This document shows positions 30,988 through 42,346 of a DNA stretch of 64,000 nucleotides, piece after piece. The DNA comes from Siphonodentalium dalli (lineage: Eukaryota > Mollusca > Scaphopoda > Gadilida > Siphonodentaliidae): positions 128,719,989-128,783,988 of the forward strand of contig CP136068.1 in the NCBI GenBank assembly GCA_032622095.1, given 5' to 3'. The notes under the pieces are model-generated. The model was given only the letters and a program-made list of their open reading frames with translations. It searched no databases and was not told the origin of the DNA. The position numbers and the translations under genes were made by a program. Each line of letters begins with the position of its first letter. The stretch's first letter is position 1.

Positions 30988-32438
30988 CCGTACCGGCCGG
31001 TGGATAAATCGCCTTGTTGAATAAGTCGCAAGCATTTTTTAAAATAGAATTTATCACAGACGTAAAAATGAACGAACATTGCACAAATGCTTCAGGTATT
31101 CCCAATTTGATATTCTCGTTTTTTGTCGCAGTGAAAGTCCTTTCCTTTTCATAAAACGTGAAACCCAACTTGATGCACCTTTGAAGTCAGAGATTTTCAT
31201 CTCTCTCGCTAACTCGATGGCACGCAAACAAATTCCGTTTCATGAAACTGGCAGGAGTTGAGCATGTCTTTCTTCAAACCACGTTAGGAGAACATCCTCA
31301 AGTTCGGGCCAGAATGCAGCTTTAGTGCGATTTGCCCGTTTGTCTCTATGCATTGCAAAAATCATATCTTTCTTTTTGCGCCAGTCCCTGATTATTTTTT
31401 CGCTAACACCAAACTCTCGTTCTGCGGGCCGATTACCATGTTCATTTGCGAATTTTATCACTTTCAACTTGTATGAACTTTCGTAACTTAGACGTTTCCT
31501 TTTGATGCCACGTTTATCCATTTTGAATTTGAAGAAAACTGATACGTATAATGAAGCACGATGTCGTTTGAATATTTTTAAGGTATGAGGAAAGACACAA
31601 CATATCCTATCATTTATAGGAATATAAAATTGAGGCTTACTGTTGTTTTAGGATAATGGCATCGTTAATTTAGTTGTCGCCTAATTGTCGCGGAGCATGA
31701 ATGAAAACACTTTGGGCTAATAGTGATGCAATGCACTCTTCAGTATTAAGTGTCAAATATACTCAACGTGGGGCTTAAATGTTTGCATAAAGCATAAAAT
31801 AATGTTTATGTAATATAAACAGGAGTTCGCGGCTTCGCACTGAACCCTCATTAAAATATGAGAATACGCTGTCCAGACATGCATTTGGAGTCAGGGTTTT
31901 TATTATACTCATTCCCGGGCTTTAAATAAACATTCCGATGTGACGTCATCTGGTAGAAGTTTGCAGCCATGTGCAGCTTGTAAACTATGTCGCATCACCA
32001 GAGACATCAAAGCGATCACACCGCAGTCATTGAATGTGGGTCATTCGTGCACGTGTCCAGAATTGTTACACAGTCAGGTCAAGGACGCCCACTGTTTGTG
32101 AATTTGCTGCTGTTTGCAGTTGAATTCTCAGATACCAATACATATAATATGATAAATATGTTTTAAACATGTCGGACAGGGAATAAAATAAAGACAAACA
32201 GTGCATGAGGATGGGGGTGTTTTTAAAAAAAAATTTATACCTAATTATATTATCTTATCGCGTTGGGAGTTAGTTTGCGTCGGCATTTTGTCCCGTTGTT
32301 TACCTGTGATCGCAGTTTATTCCTCAAAATTTGGCTGAAAATATGCCCCTCATTGACTTACCGATCTATAAGTCGCAGGAGCATTTTAATAGGGGAAATT
32401 GGGTTAAAAAGATGTGACTTATCCACCGGCCGGTACGG
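30988..32438 (-). mobile_element. TA-flanked DNA transposon with broken pogo/CENP-B-type transposase
   Basis: Inverted ends CCGTACCGGCCGGTGGATAA and TTATCCACCGGCCGGTACGG, each bordered by TA (30986-30987, 32439-32440). The TA duplication and the CENP-B-type domain inside fit the Tc1/mariner/pogo group. At 1451 bp it lacks room for the catalytic DDE domain, so it is non-autonomous. It lies in or just after the 3' end of the Kelch gene, in opposite orientation. Confidence 0.8.
31054..31521 (-). pseudogene. CENP-B/pogo-type transposase N-terminal fragment with in-frame stop
   Basis: Starts MDKRGIKRKRLSYESSYKLK. A first helix-turn-helix is suggested by RPAEREFGVSEKIIRDWRKK, with AFWPELEDVLLTWFEERHAQ after it. 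These are hallmarks of the CENP-B/Tigger/pogo DNA-binding region. A TGA at 31240-31242 interrupts the frame; it continues in the same frame with RAIELAREMKISDFKGASSW and VSRFMKRKGLSLRQKT, the second helix-turn-helix. It ends at TGA (31054-31056). No DDE catalytic region follows. Confidence 0.85.
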
Positions 32439-32534
32439 TACAGGCAATAACTTGATATTGATTAGGTTAAATGGTTATTAAAATGCATTTTTGGACTTTT
32501 AAAATATTTAATGCAAGCTTTAATTCTCTTTCAG

Positions 32535-32576
32535 ACATGAATAGATCTAGAAGCAGCAATGTAACTCCACAATAAC
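32535..32576 (+). other. Possible alternative 3' exon of the Kelch gene
   Basis: Preceded by the good acceptor TTCTCTTTCAG. In the phase set by exon 7 the second codon is already a stop (ACA TGA), so it would be almost wholly 3' UTR. Weak candidate. Confidence 0.3.
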
Positions 32577-32712
32577 AAGCTGGAATATGCATTCTGTGGA
32601 TAATACAGATAGCGACGACTGATGAGGAGTCAGGCAATGATTCCTATGGATAAAGATGATTAAACTACGTTGATCCAGCATCAATGCTGCCAAGGAAAAC
32701 ACATTTTATCTT

Positions 32713-32969
32713 TTAACCCTTGCTTTACTAAATACTTATTGATGAGTAGGTCAGATCCCTTGGGAAGTGTTCAGATAATAAGTTCAATGTGACCTTATTA
32801 TCTGAACATTTCCTACCAATTAAAAGTATCCTTCTGCAGTTGTCTTATCTTTTTGTATGTCTGTCGCGTGTCGTCTGCTCATTTTTCTTGGACACCCCTC
32901 CAAATGGATAATAGACCATGTATACTTTTATAACTGGTGGAAGAATCCATTTAGTATATAAATGGTTAA
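32713..32969. mobile_element. Family B4 TTAA element, shares TTAA with following B2
   Basis: TTAACCCTTGCTTTACTAAA to TAGTATATAAATGGTTAA, with the inner pair TGTTCAGATAATAAGTTCA/TTATTATCTGAACATTTCC. Confidence 0.75.
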
Positions 32970-33365
32970 CCCTTTACCCAACAGAAGGGCCCTGTGCCAA
33001 TGCATTCTCGTATATATGCGAGTCGACCATAGGTCGCCTCGCATATATAAGAGAATGCATTGGCTTAACACATTAAAAATTATAAAATTGTTAAAGAATG
33101 TAAGAAAAAATGGTAAAAAGTGTTAAAAAAAGATTTTTTTTAGGCCAATGCATTCTCTTATATATGCGAGGCGACCTATGGTCGACTCGCATATATAAGA
33201 GAATGCATTGGCACAGGGCATAACTGTAGCTATCACAATGTGGTCAAGGAGCCGGTTCCAATGATATCCATATGTGTATGGTTCTATTGAGACAGACCGA
33301 AGATATTTTAGGCTGTTGAAGCTTTATTTGGCCGGTTTTGGCCGGTTTGTTGGGTAAAGGGTTAA
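32966..33365. mobile_element. Family B2 TTAA element
   Basis: TTAACCCTTTACCCAACAGA to GTTGGGTAAAGGGTTAA, two hairpins, 400 bp. Its left TTAA is also the right TTAA of the B4 copy. Confidence 0.82.
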
Positions 33366-33669
33366 AGGGCCAACCTGGTTTTCAATAAATCGACAATCGT
33401 ATTATATATACATCTCTGGAAAGCTTATTTTGTATAAATTCCATTTCATCAGGTCAGGCACATTCTGAATTCAACCATTATAATTATATTTAATTATTAT
33501 AGTTGAATTTGACAGTACAAAATCCACTATTTGCCTGCTATCGTGGAAACTTTGGGATCGCGCATCCCAATGCACCTCCATATTGCACTCTTAACAATAC
33601 TGCAGAAAATGAACATTCTTGAAACCTTTTGCACCAACAGCACAAGTATGCCTCTCTAAATGACATTAA

Positions 33670-33757
33670 CTATGGGAGACTCTCGCATAATGAGCGAATG
33701 CACTGGCACAGGATATTTAATGCTGCATCAGTGCCGCTCCTGTCATGAAAGGGTTAA
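33670..33757. mobile_element. Family B1 right-end fragment
   Basis: Runs from CTATGGGAGACTCTCGCATA to GTCATGAAAGGGTTAA. Confidence 0.6.
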
Positions 33758-33769
33758 ATAGGTATGGCA

Positions 33770-34530
33770 CCCATCCAACTCTTAACTCAAATATGTCTGT
33801 AAGAAGGTCATGAAGATTCAATTGACTCCAATACATACCTTAGGAGGAAATGGTTGGCGCTAGACTAAAGTTTTCTCTTGCAAAAATGTTTACCAATGTA
33901 TTTTTGTTTTGTCAAATTCCAAAAGGGCTTGCCAAAGTGAAATGAGTGTCTAATTAATTTTTCATATATATTTTATTTTCTAAATGCCCAACTTTATACC
34001 TGAAAATAAAATGTATCCACATATACACACAAAATAAATGCATTCAACTCGGACATTGCTGCAGTTAATCCTTTCATGGCAGGAGCTGTGCTGGTGCAGC
34101 ATTAAAGACCATGTGCCAGTGCATTCTCTTATATATATATATATGAGTCTCCCATAAGGAGAATACACTGGCTTACAAGGTAAATATTGTTAGGCCAATG
34201 CATTCTGGAGACTTGCATATATAAGAGAATGCTTGGCATCGGGTTTTTGCAAAATTTCAGGAAGCTCCAGTCATCCAACTTTTAACTGAAATATGTCTGC
34301 AAGAAGATCATGAATTTTCAATTCACTCCAATATATACTGTAGGAGGACATGGTTGGCGCTGGACTAAAATTTTCTCATGCCAAAATGTTTACTAACTGT
34401 ATTTTCGTTTTGTCACATTCCAAAAGGGCCTGCCAATTTGAAATGAGTGTCTAATTGGGGAAATGGAGGAAAAATTCTCAATTTTTCATATATATTTTAT
34501 TTTATAAAATTAATGCATTCAACTAATTCC
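33770..34530. repeat. Tandem repeat of about 490 bp with a B1 element between the units
   Basis: CCATCCAACTCTTAACTCAA, GGTTGGCGCTAGACTAAAG and AAATGAGTGTCTAATTAATT (33770-33970) recur as TCATCCAACTTTTAACTGAA, GGTTGGCGCTGGACTAAAA and AAATGAGTGTCTAATTGGGG (34270-34460). Confidence 0.7.
34065..34285. mobile_element. Family B1 TTAA element within tandem repeat
   Basis: TTAATCCTTTCATGGCAGGA to CAGTCATCCAACTTTTAA; the right tip is altered. Internal hairpins are partly deleted. Confidence 0.65.
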
Positions 34531-34542
34531 GTCATGAAAGGG

Positions 34543-34809
34543 TTAACTGCAGCAATGACGGGAGTTGTGCTGATGTAGCATTAAAGACCCTGTACCAGTA
34601 CATTCTCTTATATATATGCAAGTCTCCCATAGGAAGCATCACATATATAAGAGAATGCACAGGCTTACAAAATCAAGGTAAATATTTTTAGGGCCAATGT
34701 ATTCTCTTATATATGTGAGGCACCCTATTGGAGACTCGCATATATAAGAGAATGCTTGGCACAGTGTTTTCGCAAAATTTCAGAAAGCTCCAGTCATGGA
34801 AGGGGTCAA
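34543..34809. mobile_element. Family B1 element
   Basis: TTAACTGCAGCAATGACGGG to CAGTCATGGAAGGGGTCAA. It follows a 16-bp B1 right tip (GTCATGAAAGGGTTAA) of another lost copy. Confidence 0.65.
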
Positions 34810-34819
34810 CTGAAATATG

Positions 34820-34919
34820 CTTTCCGATGAATGACAACAAGCCATATTTCTGACTAAATCCTGAAAAATTACCCATAATACTGCTGTGGTTAAGGAGTCA
34901 TTTATTTAGGGCATTACTG
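34820..34919. mobile_element. Family A right half
   Basis: Begins TTTCCGATGAATGACAACAA and ends GGGCATTACTG before TA. Copy 2 of the segmental duplication (59095) reads straight through this point, so this insertion is specific to copy 1. Confidence 0.7.
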
Positions 34920-35422
34920 TATATACAGGCATGTTTATACACACTATATAAATGTATTGGACTCGAACATTGCTGCTCAGTTAAGAAATATTAGAAGTAT
35001 TTGTATTTAAAGCATACATATTGTTTTGACCATCAGTGTTGCAGACAAAGAGCCACAAATTAATCGGGAGTCATTCACCTTCGACTGATTAACCTATTGT
35101 CTTATACTCACTGGTCATAAAACCCCGACCATCATTAATACATGGAATACAATGCCGTCATTAATACATGGTTACAATGGCTGCGTGCATGATCCGAACA
35201 GATGGAATATAATGCACTTTACAAAACAATGCTTTTTCTGACTGTCATATTTTAACCACAGTCATTAACTGTCTATTTAAATCACGCAAACATATTGGAT
35301 AATCCGCATTAGATGATGTATTCTAACTAGATCGTTCTTATTGCAGAATTAAAAACCCACTTGCCAAACTTTTTGCAAAATTAGTTTCTTTTTTGTGGCC
35401 AAATTTATAAAAAAAATTCCGT

Positions 35423-35617
35423 TTGGCAAATTTGGAAAGTGGCAGCAGGAACTCTGTTGGAAGAAATTATAAAAAGAGGCATTACTCTCTTAGACAACAA
35501 CCTTCACACAGCATGTCACTGAGTAACAGTGCTCTAAAATTTGCATCCTCTGTAATCAAAACTGTAAATGAAGATGATAACCAAATTATGGATGTACGGT
35601 CGTTCACACAGACATAG
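35423..35617 (+). pseudogene. Exon-like open frame conserved in the segmental duplication
   Basis: An open frame with a non-ATG beginning, ending at TAG. Residues such as NYKKRHYSLRQQPSHSMSLS and NSALKFASSVIKTVNEDD have a protein-like composition. Copy 2 (59876 onward) keeps the frame but has TAA at the second Gln of RQQ. I do not recognise the protein. It may be a 3' exon, an old retrocopy, or chance. Confidence 0.35.
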
Positions 35618-36498
35618 ATGATTCTTATAGCCCCCTAAAATATTTTTCAGGAGATAATTATTATTCTCACCATTGCTCAAACTTTGCTATGAAAATGCTA
35701 CCTTTATCTGGAAACTTTTCAATTTTATTTGTTTTTCTTCAAGAATTCTATAAATTAAAGTATGTACATTTGTTATGGAATAAATTCAAATTCACCAAGT
35801 AATATATAGAATCTCTCTTCCATTGAATATGCAAATGAAAAGTTCCACAATTACTGATCCATTTCTGTGTATTTGGTCATGTGTAATACTAGATTCTTTT
35901 ATGGTAAATCTTATTTGGGCATGAAAGTATGACCCACATGGCAGTTATCCAATCAGCAAACAGGATTCATTGTAAAACACTCATATCATGTAAATATTTG
36001 GCCTCGGATACATATAAGAGAATAGTTTGGCCCACATCATTAAACTATTGTAAATTATCTGATCATAGGATGTCTGCCTTTGAATGTCACGCTATGCCAA
36101 CATTATTTAATTCCTTCCATTCTTACTGCATAATTTGTTTCGTGCCTTCTGTCCATGACAAGAAAAAGGAGAGGTTTTACAGAAAATAGGATAACTGATA
36201 TTAAAGATAGTGATTCTCTTCCGGGTCACAGTGACATCAACAACATAATATTTATAAAACCACAATTTCACAACTACTATTGCGAACAATTTAATCTGGA
36301 TACGATTTTCTGAGTTTTTCCAATGTTTACGATCAAGTTTTGATTAAACTCTTGTATCTTATTGGACTTTTATCAGTAATTCCACTGTAAAACTGATGTT
36401 TACATAATAATGGTTTTGATAAATCTGGTTATTGGAAAGTTATTAATATTAATGAAATAAATGAATAGAAGAACAAAGTCAATCTAATTTTTCCTGTA

Positions 36499-36711
36499 CA
36501 GCAATGCCCTCAATAATCGACTCCTTAACCACAGCAGAATTATGGGTAATTTTTCTGGATTTAGTCGGAAATATGGCTTGTTGCCATTCATCAGAAAGCT
36601 CTAAGTGAGAGCTTTCCGGTGAATGACATCAAGCCATATTTCCGACTAAATCCTGAAAAATTACCCATAATTCTGCTGTGATTAAGGAGTCGATTATTTA
36701 GGGCATTGTTG
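36499..36711. mobile_element. Family A MITE at end of segmental duplication copy 1
   Basis: CAGCAATGCCCTCAATAATC to GGGCATTGTTG flanked by TA; both arms nearly complete. Confidence 0.78.
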
Positions 36712-38065
36712 TAGTTCACATGAACCCACATCGAATGCCTTGAGACTCTGTTAGCTGTATTCCTATTTTTGCAGAACCTCTCAATTGTTACGTACCCAAT
36801 GCGATCAAAACTAATATAAAGGCATTATAAATATATATAACATATAAATTTATGTTTCTCTTTGTTCATGTTTCTCTTGTTCAGGAATGTTTGTATTTTC
36901 GTAGTATTTATTGTTATTATTTAAATAAATAATACTGTTATCTAACATATATAACGTTGTATTTTTGTTCAATCTATTTAGCTGAAGTGAATAATCAAGT
37001 GCAGTTTCAAATTATAAAGAAAAGTTAATTGGCTTACGAGAGCAAAATTTATGATAACATCAAGCTATTTTATTTTTTAAATATATGTATTTTGCTTGAC
37101 ATTGATATCCCAATATAAGTTTTTCATGAAAATAATAGTTGATCTTGCAGTCTATTTTGAATGTTCGCATCATTCCAAACACGTGTGAGACTGTTGTCAG
37201 TGTGCACCTGAACTTTCTGACGACCAATTGTTTTACAGTAATCCGTGAATTGACAGCTTATGATTAAATTATTGAGAATTATCTCTATTCAGAAAAGTTA
37301 TATGCTGGCATTGCTGGGTCAGAGTGGGTCCCTTCTCATTTGCCCTTATCGTAGTAAGTTAACTGATCTGCGCACATGGTTACAAAACCCTGGCATGCAA
37401 CCTTTTTATTCGTGGTCAATCTGTCGGGACAATATTAATCAATACAAAATATTTGTGGTACATTTTTATACAAACATTCGTGGATGTGAAATTCAGTAGT
37501 GGAATTGGTAGGCCCTAAATATGTCCAGACATGTGTTAAAAATGTGATGCATTGCATATGTAGTGTCTCAGTGAACAAGTTGAGCTAAAAATATGTCGAT
37601 ACTTTATTGAGCAAATTTTGATGAAATTAATTATATGGAATCTATCATCTGTTTTATGGAATCTATCATATGTTTCAAGAAATAATGGCCACGGCATCTG
37701 AAATTAAACAGAGTTTGCAGAGGTGGAATGCATTGTTTGCTTGTACGCAAGAAATAAAACAGTTATTTGGCCTGAGAAACAGGAAATTGACTTTGCATGG
37801 CGCCATTTTATGGCTCCAGTCATAAATTCAATTTATATCAAATTATTAACTTTTAAATTATAAAATTTTAAGATAGCCTATTAACCTGAGCGTTTACATA
37901 ATACATCTTCGACTCAAATTACTTATGTTTCTATATATTATCGATATTAGATCGTTGTTGTCACCGGAAATTTAATGAAAATGGCGTACAGTACCCCTTT
38001 AAGTGATCCTGAACATGCCTGTAAATTTTCTAAATTTCTTCAATATAATATGCCGAAGCAGGGTG
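36712..38065. other. Intergenic, nothing recognised
   Basis: AT-rich sequence between the two convergent genes. A plus-strand open frame at 37260-37499 shows no recognisable domain. The last exon of the minus-strand hydrolase could be hidden in this interval, but I could not identify it. Confidence 0.4.
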
Positions 38066-38300
38066 TGCCGAAGGATTTAGTCATGCAAAGAGTCAAATCC
38101 AAGAAGGCCTCTGGCAGCCATGTTTTTCAGCGAAATTCTTAAAAAAAATTATGGCTCCCATCTAGCGTTCACCCAGAAGGTCCATATTAAGTTTGATAGG
38201 GGGATGTTGTCTGCAGGTGTGTGTCAAAGGGTTTAGTCATGCAAATAGTAAAATCCAAGATGGCTGCCAGTGGCCATGTTTTTCATCGAAAAATCAATAA
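38066..38300. repeat. Tandem repeat of about 157 bp, two units
   Basis: GGATTTAGTCATGCAAAGAG...GCAGCCATGTTTTTCAGCGA and GGGTTTAGTCATGCAAATAG...GTGGCCATGTTTTTCATCGA lie about 157 bp apart. Both carry a CCAAGAWGGC motif. Confidence 0.65.
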
Positions 38301-38537
38301 ATTTTCAAACTAATTTTGTGAGGCATAAAATTAGACATCCCCTCAAACCCCCCTGTCACCACATCCCTGAAACTAAGGTTTACTTTTAACCCTTTGATAT
38401 TGTTCCCTCAGGTAATGTTAAGATAATAAGTTCAACAATTGACTTATAATTAATATAAGAACACAGTTTATCTATTTCTCCATGTTCTTTGTGGTGATGT
38501 TATTACAGACGTAATTTAAAAAAAAAAATTCCCACTG

Positions 38538-39597
38538 TTAAGTGCCATGGTGCAGCATTAAAGATCCTGTGCCAGTGCATTCTCTTAGGGAGTCTTGCAT
38601 ATATAAGAGAATACACTGACTTACAATGTCAAGCTACAAATATTGTTAGGCCAATGTATTTTTAGTCGAGTTTTTCAAAAACTCGACTTATGGTTTGACG
38701 AGGGGCGGGGCGGCGGCGGGCGGACCTAAAGAATGTCTTATAACTTTAACATTTGTAAACGGATTCAAAAATATTTTGGTATGTGAGTTGCTCCCAATGA
38801 CTATTTACTGCCTGTAGAAAATGGGTCACGTCCGAACTCTTTGACAAGAGTTATCCATCTTTGATGACTTTTTTTTTAGTTTTTCACCGTTAGCATTAAC
38901 CAATTTCAACAATATTTGGTATATGAGACTCTTGCAACAATATCTCGGAGGAGATCGAAAACCAGGTTTGTCCGAATTTTTTTCGCAGAGTTATAGGTCT
39001 TAGTTTGTCTATTTTTAACAATGTTATCACCGTTAGCGCGATAACTCAATGAAATATTAACCGATTTAAACAATATTTGGTATATGAATCTCTTGCAACA
39101 ATATCTCAGACGAGATCGAAAACCTGGTTTGTCCGAAAAAAAAATCCGGAGTTATGGGTCTTAGTTTGTCTATTTTAATAACAATTTTATCACTGTTAGT
39201 GCGATAACTCAATGAAATATTAACGGATTCAATTGATATTTGGTATATAGCTCTATTGCAATAATATACCACCGTCCGACTTTTTTTCCCGAAGTTGCTG
39301 GGAGTTAGTTTAACAGTATTTATTCCATGAACAATACAACATAAATTACAACATATCAGAATATAACATCATGGACCGGATTCGACATCAAGCGTGTGTG
39401 CTTATGTCGAAGCCGGTCCATGGGAGTGGTGCACCTTATTGGCAGAAGTTTGGTTCGACTGCCAAAAAACTCGACAAAAGCATCTTAGATGCGTACCCCT
39501 TGTCTTATATATGCGAGGCTCCCTATGGGAGACTCATGTATATAAGAGCATACATTGGCACAGGGTTTTCAGGAAGCTCCAGTCATGTAAGGGTTAA
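38538..39597. mobile_element. Family B1 element split by a nested tandem-unit element
   Basis: Left module TTAAGTGCCATGGTGCAGCA with its first hairpin, broken in the second hairpin at about 38661. It resumes at about 39499 (TTGTCTTATATATGCGAGGC) and ends TCATGTAAGGGTTAA. Flanks on both sides share TTAATATAAGAACACAGTTT (38447 and 39594), so the region is also tandemly duplicated. Confidence 0.7.
38662..39498. mobile_element. Nested element with about 162-bp tandem units
   Basis: Starts TTTAGTCGAGTTTTTCAAAA with a GTCGAG...CTCGAC stem and ends CCAAAAAACTCGACAAAAGC. Units beginning AACCRATTT/AACGGATTC lie at 38898, 39059 and 39222. Each contains ATATTTGGTATATGA and TTAGTTTGTCTATTT. An inner pair GGACCGGATTCGACAT/ATGTCGAAGCCGGTCC lies at 39373-39421. 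Helitron-like non-autonomous elements often have this tandem-core layout; that class is inference. Confidence 0.55.
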
Positions 39598-39907
39598 TAT
39601 AAGAACACAGTTTATCTACTTCTCCATGTCCTTCTTGGTGGTTATATTTTTTACAAACTTTTGTAATTTGTTACACATTTACCCACTGTGAATGCCTTGG
39701 GTCCTTTGAAGAGAAAAGGGTTTGAAAATCATTAGAAATTTACAATTTACTATGGGATCTGCCTTTCTCAACGAACTGTAACAATTGCCAGAGTTCATTG
39801 ATAATGACCTGTCGGTATTTTTTATGGAACTGTAGATAATGATTACCGTCCTTGAATATCAGACCTCTGGGATAGCTTCTCTCTGAAAATAAATCAAATT
39901 GATAACC

Positions 39908-40359
39908 TTAAAGATACATAATTAATCCGATTAAGCGTCCCTCAATTACTATTTATTTGGATTCGGGGGTAAAAGATATTTTATTTGAGTCGAGAAACCC
40001 ACCTATCAAAGCTATTAGATATCAATTTTGAAATCGATTATTTTTCACAATTGATACTTATTAGTGGCCCAGTAAAAAGTCGACGAGTCGTCGGTCTCGG
40101 ACCAAATTGCAGATGAAAATGGTAACTCTAAAATCCAGAGGCTTAGTTTTGATAATTAGGCCAAATTTCGTCGAACAACATGTTGATAAATAACACGTTT
40201 CAACGGTTTCAGGCAATTTTATACTATAGTTGACAGTGGTTAGCATTTATTTTTTGGGCAATTAATCGATTCTGATAACTGAAGCGGCATTTCTAAAAAT
40301 GTTGTTGTGGTTGGAATCTGATTATATGGGGACCATCAAATCGGATTAAGTACCTTTAA
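39908..40359. mobile_element. Family E TTAA element, first in a chain of three
   Basis: TTAAAGATACATAATTAATC to TCGGATTAAGTACCTTTAA; reverse orientation to 13166. Its right TTAA doubles as the left TTAA of the next element. Confidence 0.75.
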
Positions 40360-40574
40360 CCCTTTCAGTGCCAAGTCCGATATTTGTATCAACCCATATT
40401 TCCTTGATCATTTTTCAAATTTATTGATTATTATAATGTGATACATTGATAGAAAGAGCTCTAAGATTGATTGATTGATTGATTGGGGTTTATTGTCGCT
40501 TTAGCCACTAAGGCTCTTCCATCAATGTATCACATTATTGATACAAAAATCGGACTTGGCACTTAAAGGGTTAA
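40356..40574. mobile_element. Family B3 TTAA element, second in chain
   Basis: TTAACCCTTTCAGTGCCAAG to TTGGCACTTAAAGGGTTAA, with a (GATT)n stretch and a short insertion in the loop. It shares TTAA with its neighbour on each side. Confidence 0.75.
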
Positions 40575-40828
40575 CCCTTTCTATACTTACTACTCATTGA
40601 CGAGTACCGGTAGTTCCCTTAGGAAATGTTCAGATAATAAGTTCAACAAATGTCTGTTGAACTTATTATTTAAACATTTCCCACCAATGAATATGAGTTC
40701 TTCTGCAGTTACATGTATATTATCATTTCAGCTGGCTGTGGTCTGCTCATATATCCTTATCATCCCTCCAAATGAATAATAGACTGTTCCAATGTATACT
40801 TTTATAACTGGGTGGGAGAATCTATTTA
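40571..40828. mobile_element. Family B4 element, third in chain, right tip lost
   Basis: TTAACCCTTTCTATACTTAC, inner hairpin TTCAGATAATAAGTTCAACA, then GTGGGAGAATCTATTTACT, after which the B4 consensus stops. Confidence 0.7.
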
Positions 40829-41102
40829 CTAGTACATTGTAGTATAGCTGGTATGTCTAACTGATGATTAAGGATAGATTATTGAAGTAATTTTACATAT
40901 CTGAATAACTAATTTGCTGTGATGCTGGTGGGTCGTGCTGAATTGTTATGATGCTGTTGCGGGGCAAACTGATTCTATTAAGAAAGTTTCCTGTTATTGT
41001 TCCTAATGTTGTTGTTTTTTTGGCTATATCTGAGCAATATGAGAAAAAGCAAGTGAATATGTATGTATGAAACATTTCAAGAACATAACTATTCAAAAAC
41101 AA

Positions 41103-41530
41103 GAGCTGGGCTGTCACCCGGTACATACTCCTATGTGGCTTACCTCCTAGTGTGGGCAGGGTGGTGTGGCCATACCTATAACCCATCACTGAGATACTCA
41201 GGCAGACAGAAAAATATCAACATTTCCAGATGAAAATGAATAACTCTAGAACTGAAAACGCGAATAAAATGATTGAAAACTGCATTGAATGTCATCATAG
41301 TGGTGAACATCTATACCAAATTGCATTGAGATCTATCGTTGAGATATCTGCTCTGACAGAAAAAAAACAACATTTCCAGACAAACAAAGATGAATAACTC
41401 TAGAACGGAAAACCGAATAAAACGATTGAAAACTGCATTGATTGTCATCAAAGTGGTGAACATCCAAACCAAATTTCATTGAGATACCAAATTTCATTGA
41501 GATGTGACGGAGGTTCGGAAGCTTGTAATC
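41103..41530. repeat. Tandem-unit repeat (two units of about 152 bp)
   Basis: GAGATACTCAGGCAGACAG (41190) and GAGATATCTGCTCTGACAG (41340) start similar units. Each contains GAATAACTCTAGAAC, GATTGAAAACTGCATTGA and GTCATCAWAGTGGTGAACAT. Layout resembles the tandem cores at 38662 and 43565. Confidence 0.65.
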
Positions 41531-41921
41531 CAGTACATGTATACCAACCATTTTCTTCAGTCATGGGGGAGGTATAATAATTATTTCCAGTACCGGTATA
41601 CATGTTTTGGAATGTTTATACACATATTGGCTTTTCCTCGATTCGTCAAATTAATTAACAGACCGCAAGAATGACCACTTTTTAGAAAAAAATAATAGTA
41701 CTTTTCTTAATGGCATCAGTTTGTCTTACCAACATCATAGCGATTCAGCAGAACCACTTAACAAGCAGTGAAACAAGTGTTCAGGTGAATCTGTTGTGGA
41801 TGGACGAGTTGCATTGAACTTAGAATATATGGAACAAAACCAAAGGATTCATACAGCTGCCAGTCACATCATATCCTATAGGCCCATTTTATACAAATTA
41901 GTATTAAAATTACTAAGTCCA

Positions 41922-42346
41922 TTAACCCTTTACCCAACAGAACGGCCCTGTGCCAATGCATTCTCGTATATATGCGAGTCGACCATAGGTCGCCTCGCAT
42001 ATATAAGAGAATGCATTGGCTTAACACATATTAAAAATAATAAAATTGTCAAAGAATGTAGAAAAATATTATAATTTTTTGTTTTAAATGTAAGAAAAAA
42101 TGGTAAAAAGTGTTAAAAAAAAGATTTTTTTTAGGCCAATGCATTCTCTTATATATGCGAGGCGACCTATGGTCGACTCGCATATATAAGAGAATGCATT
42201 GGCACAGGGCATAACTGTAACCATCACAATGTGGTCAATGAACCGGTTCCAATGATATCCATATTTGTATGGTGTTATTGAGACAGACCGAAGATATTTT
42301 AGGCTGTTGAAGCTTTATTTGGCCGTTTTGTTGGGTAAAGGGTTAA
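41922..42346. mobile_element. Family B2 TTAA element
   Basis: TTAACCCTTTACCCAACAGA to GTTGGGTAAAGGGTTAA with two hairpins and a duplicated AT-rich spacer (GAAAAATAT/AAAAAATGG). Its right TTAA is shared with the next element. Confidence 0.82.

Larger units (their letters stand above)
34730..36711. repeat. Segmental duplication, copy 1 (partner 58990-62925)
   Basis: Shares with copy 2 a long collinear series. Examples: GCAGACAAAGAGCCAC, ACCATCATTAATACATGGAA, TTGGCAAATTTGGAAAGTGG, AGCATGTCACTGAGTAACAG, TGAAAAGTTCCACAATTACT and CTTCTGTCCATGACAAGAAA. It ends in the same family A element. It lacks the H, B2 and E insertions of copy 2, so it preserves their empty sites. Confidence 0.88.

Noticed and set aside
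31240-31521. Minus-strand frame as a host DNA-binding gene
   Set aside because: It lies inside a transposon with TA-flanked inverted ends, is stopped by an in-frame TGA, and its continuation is the second half of a transposase DNA-binding region.
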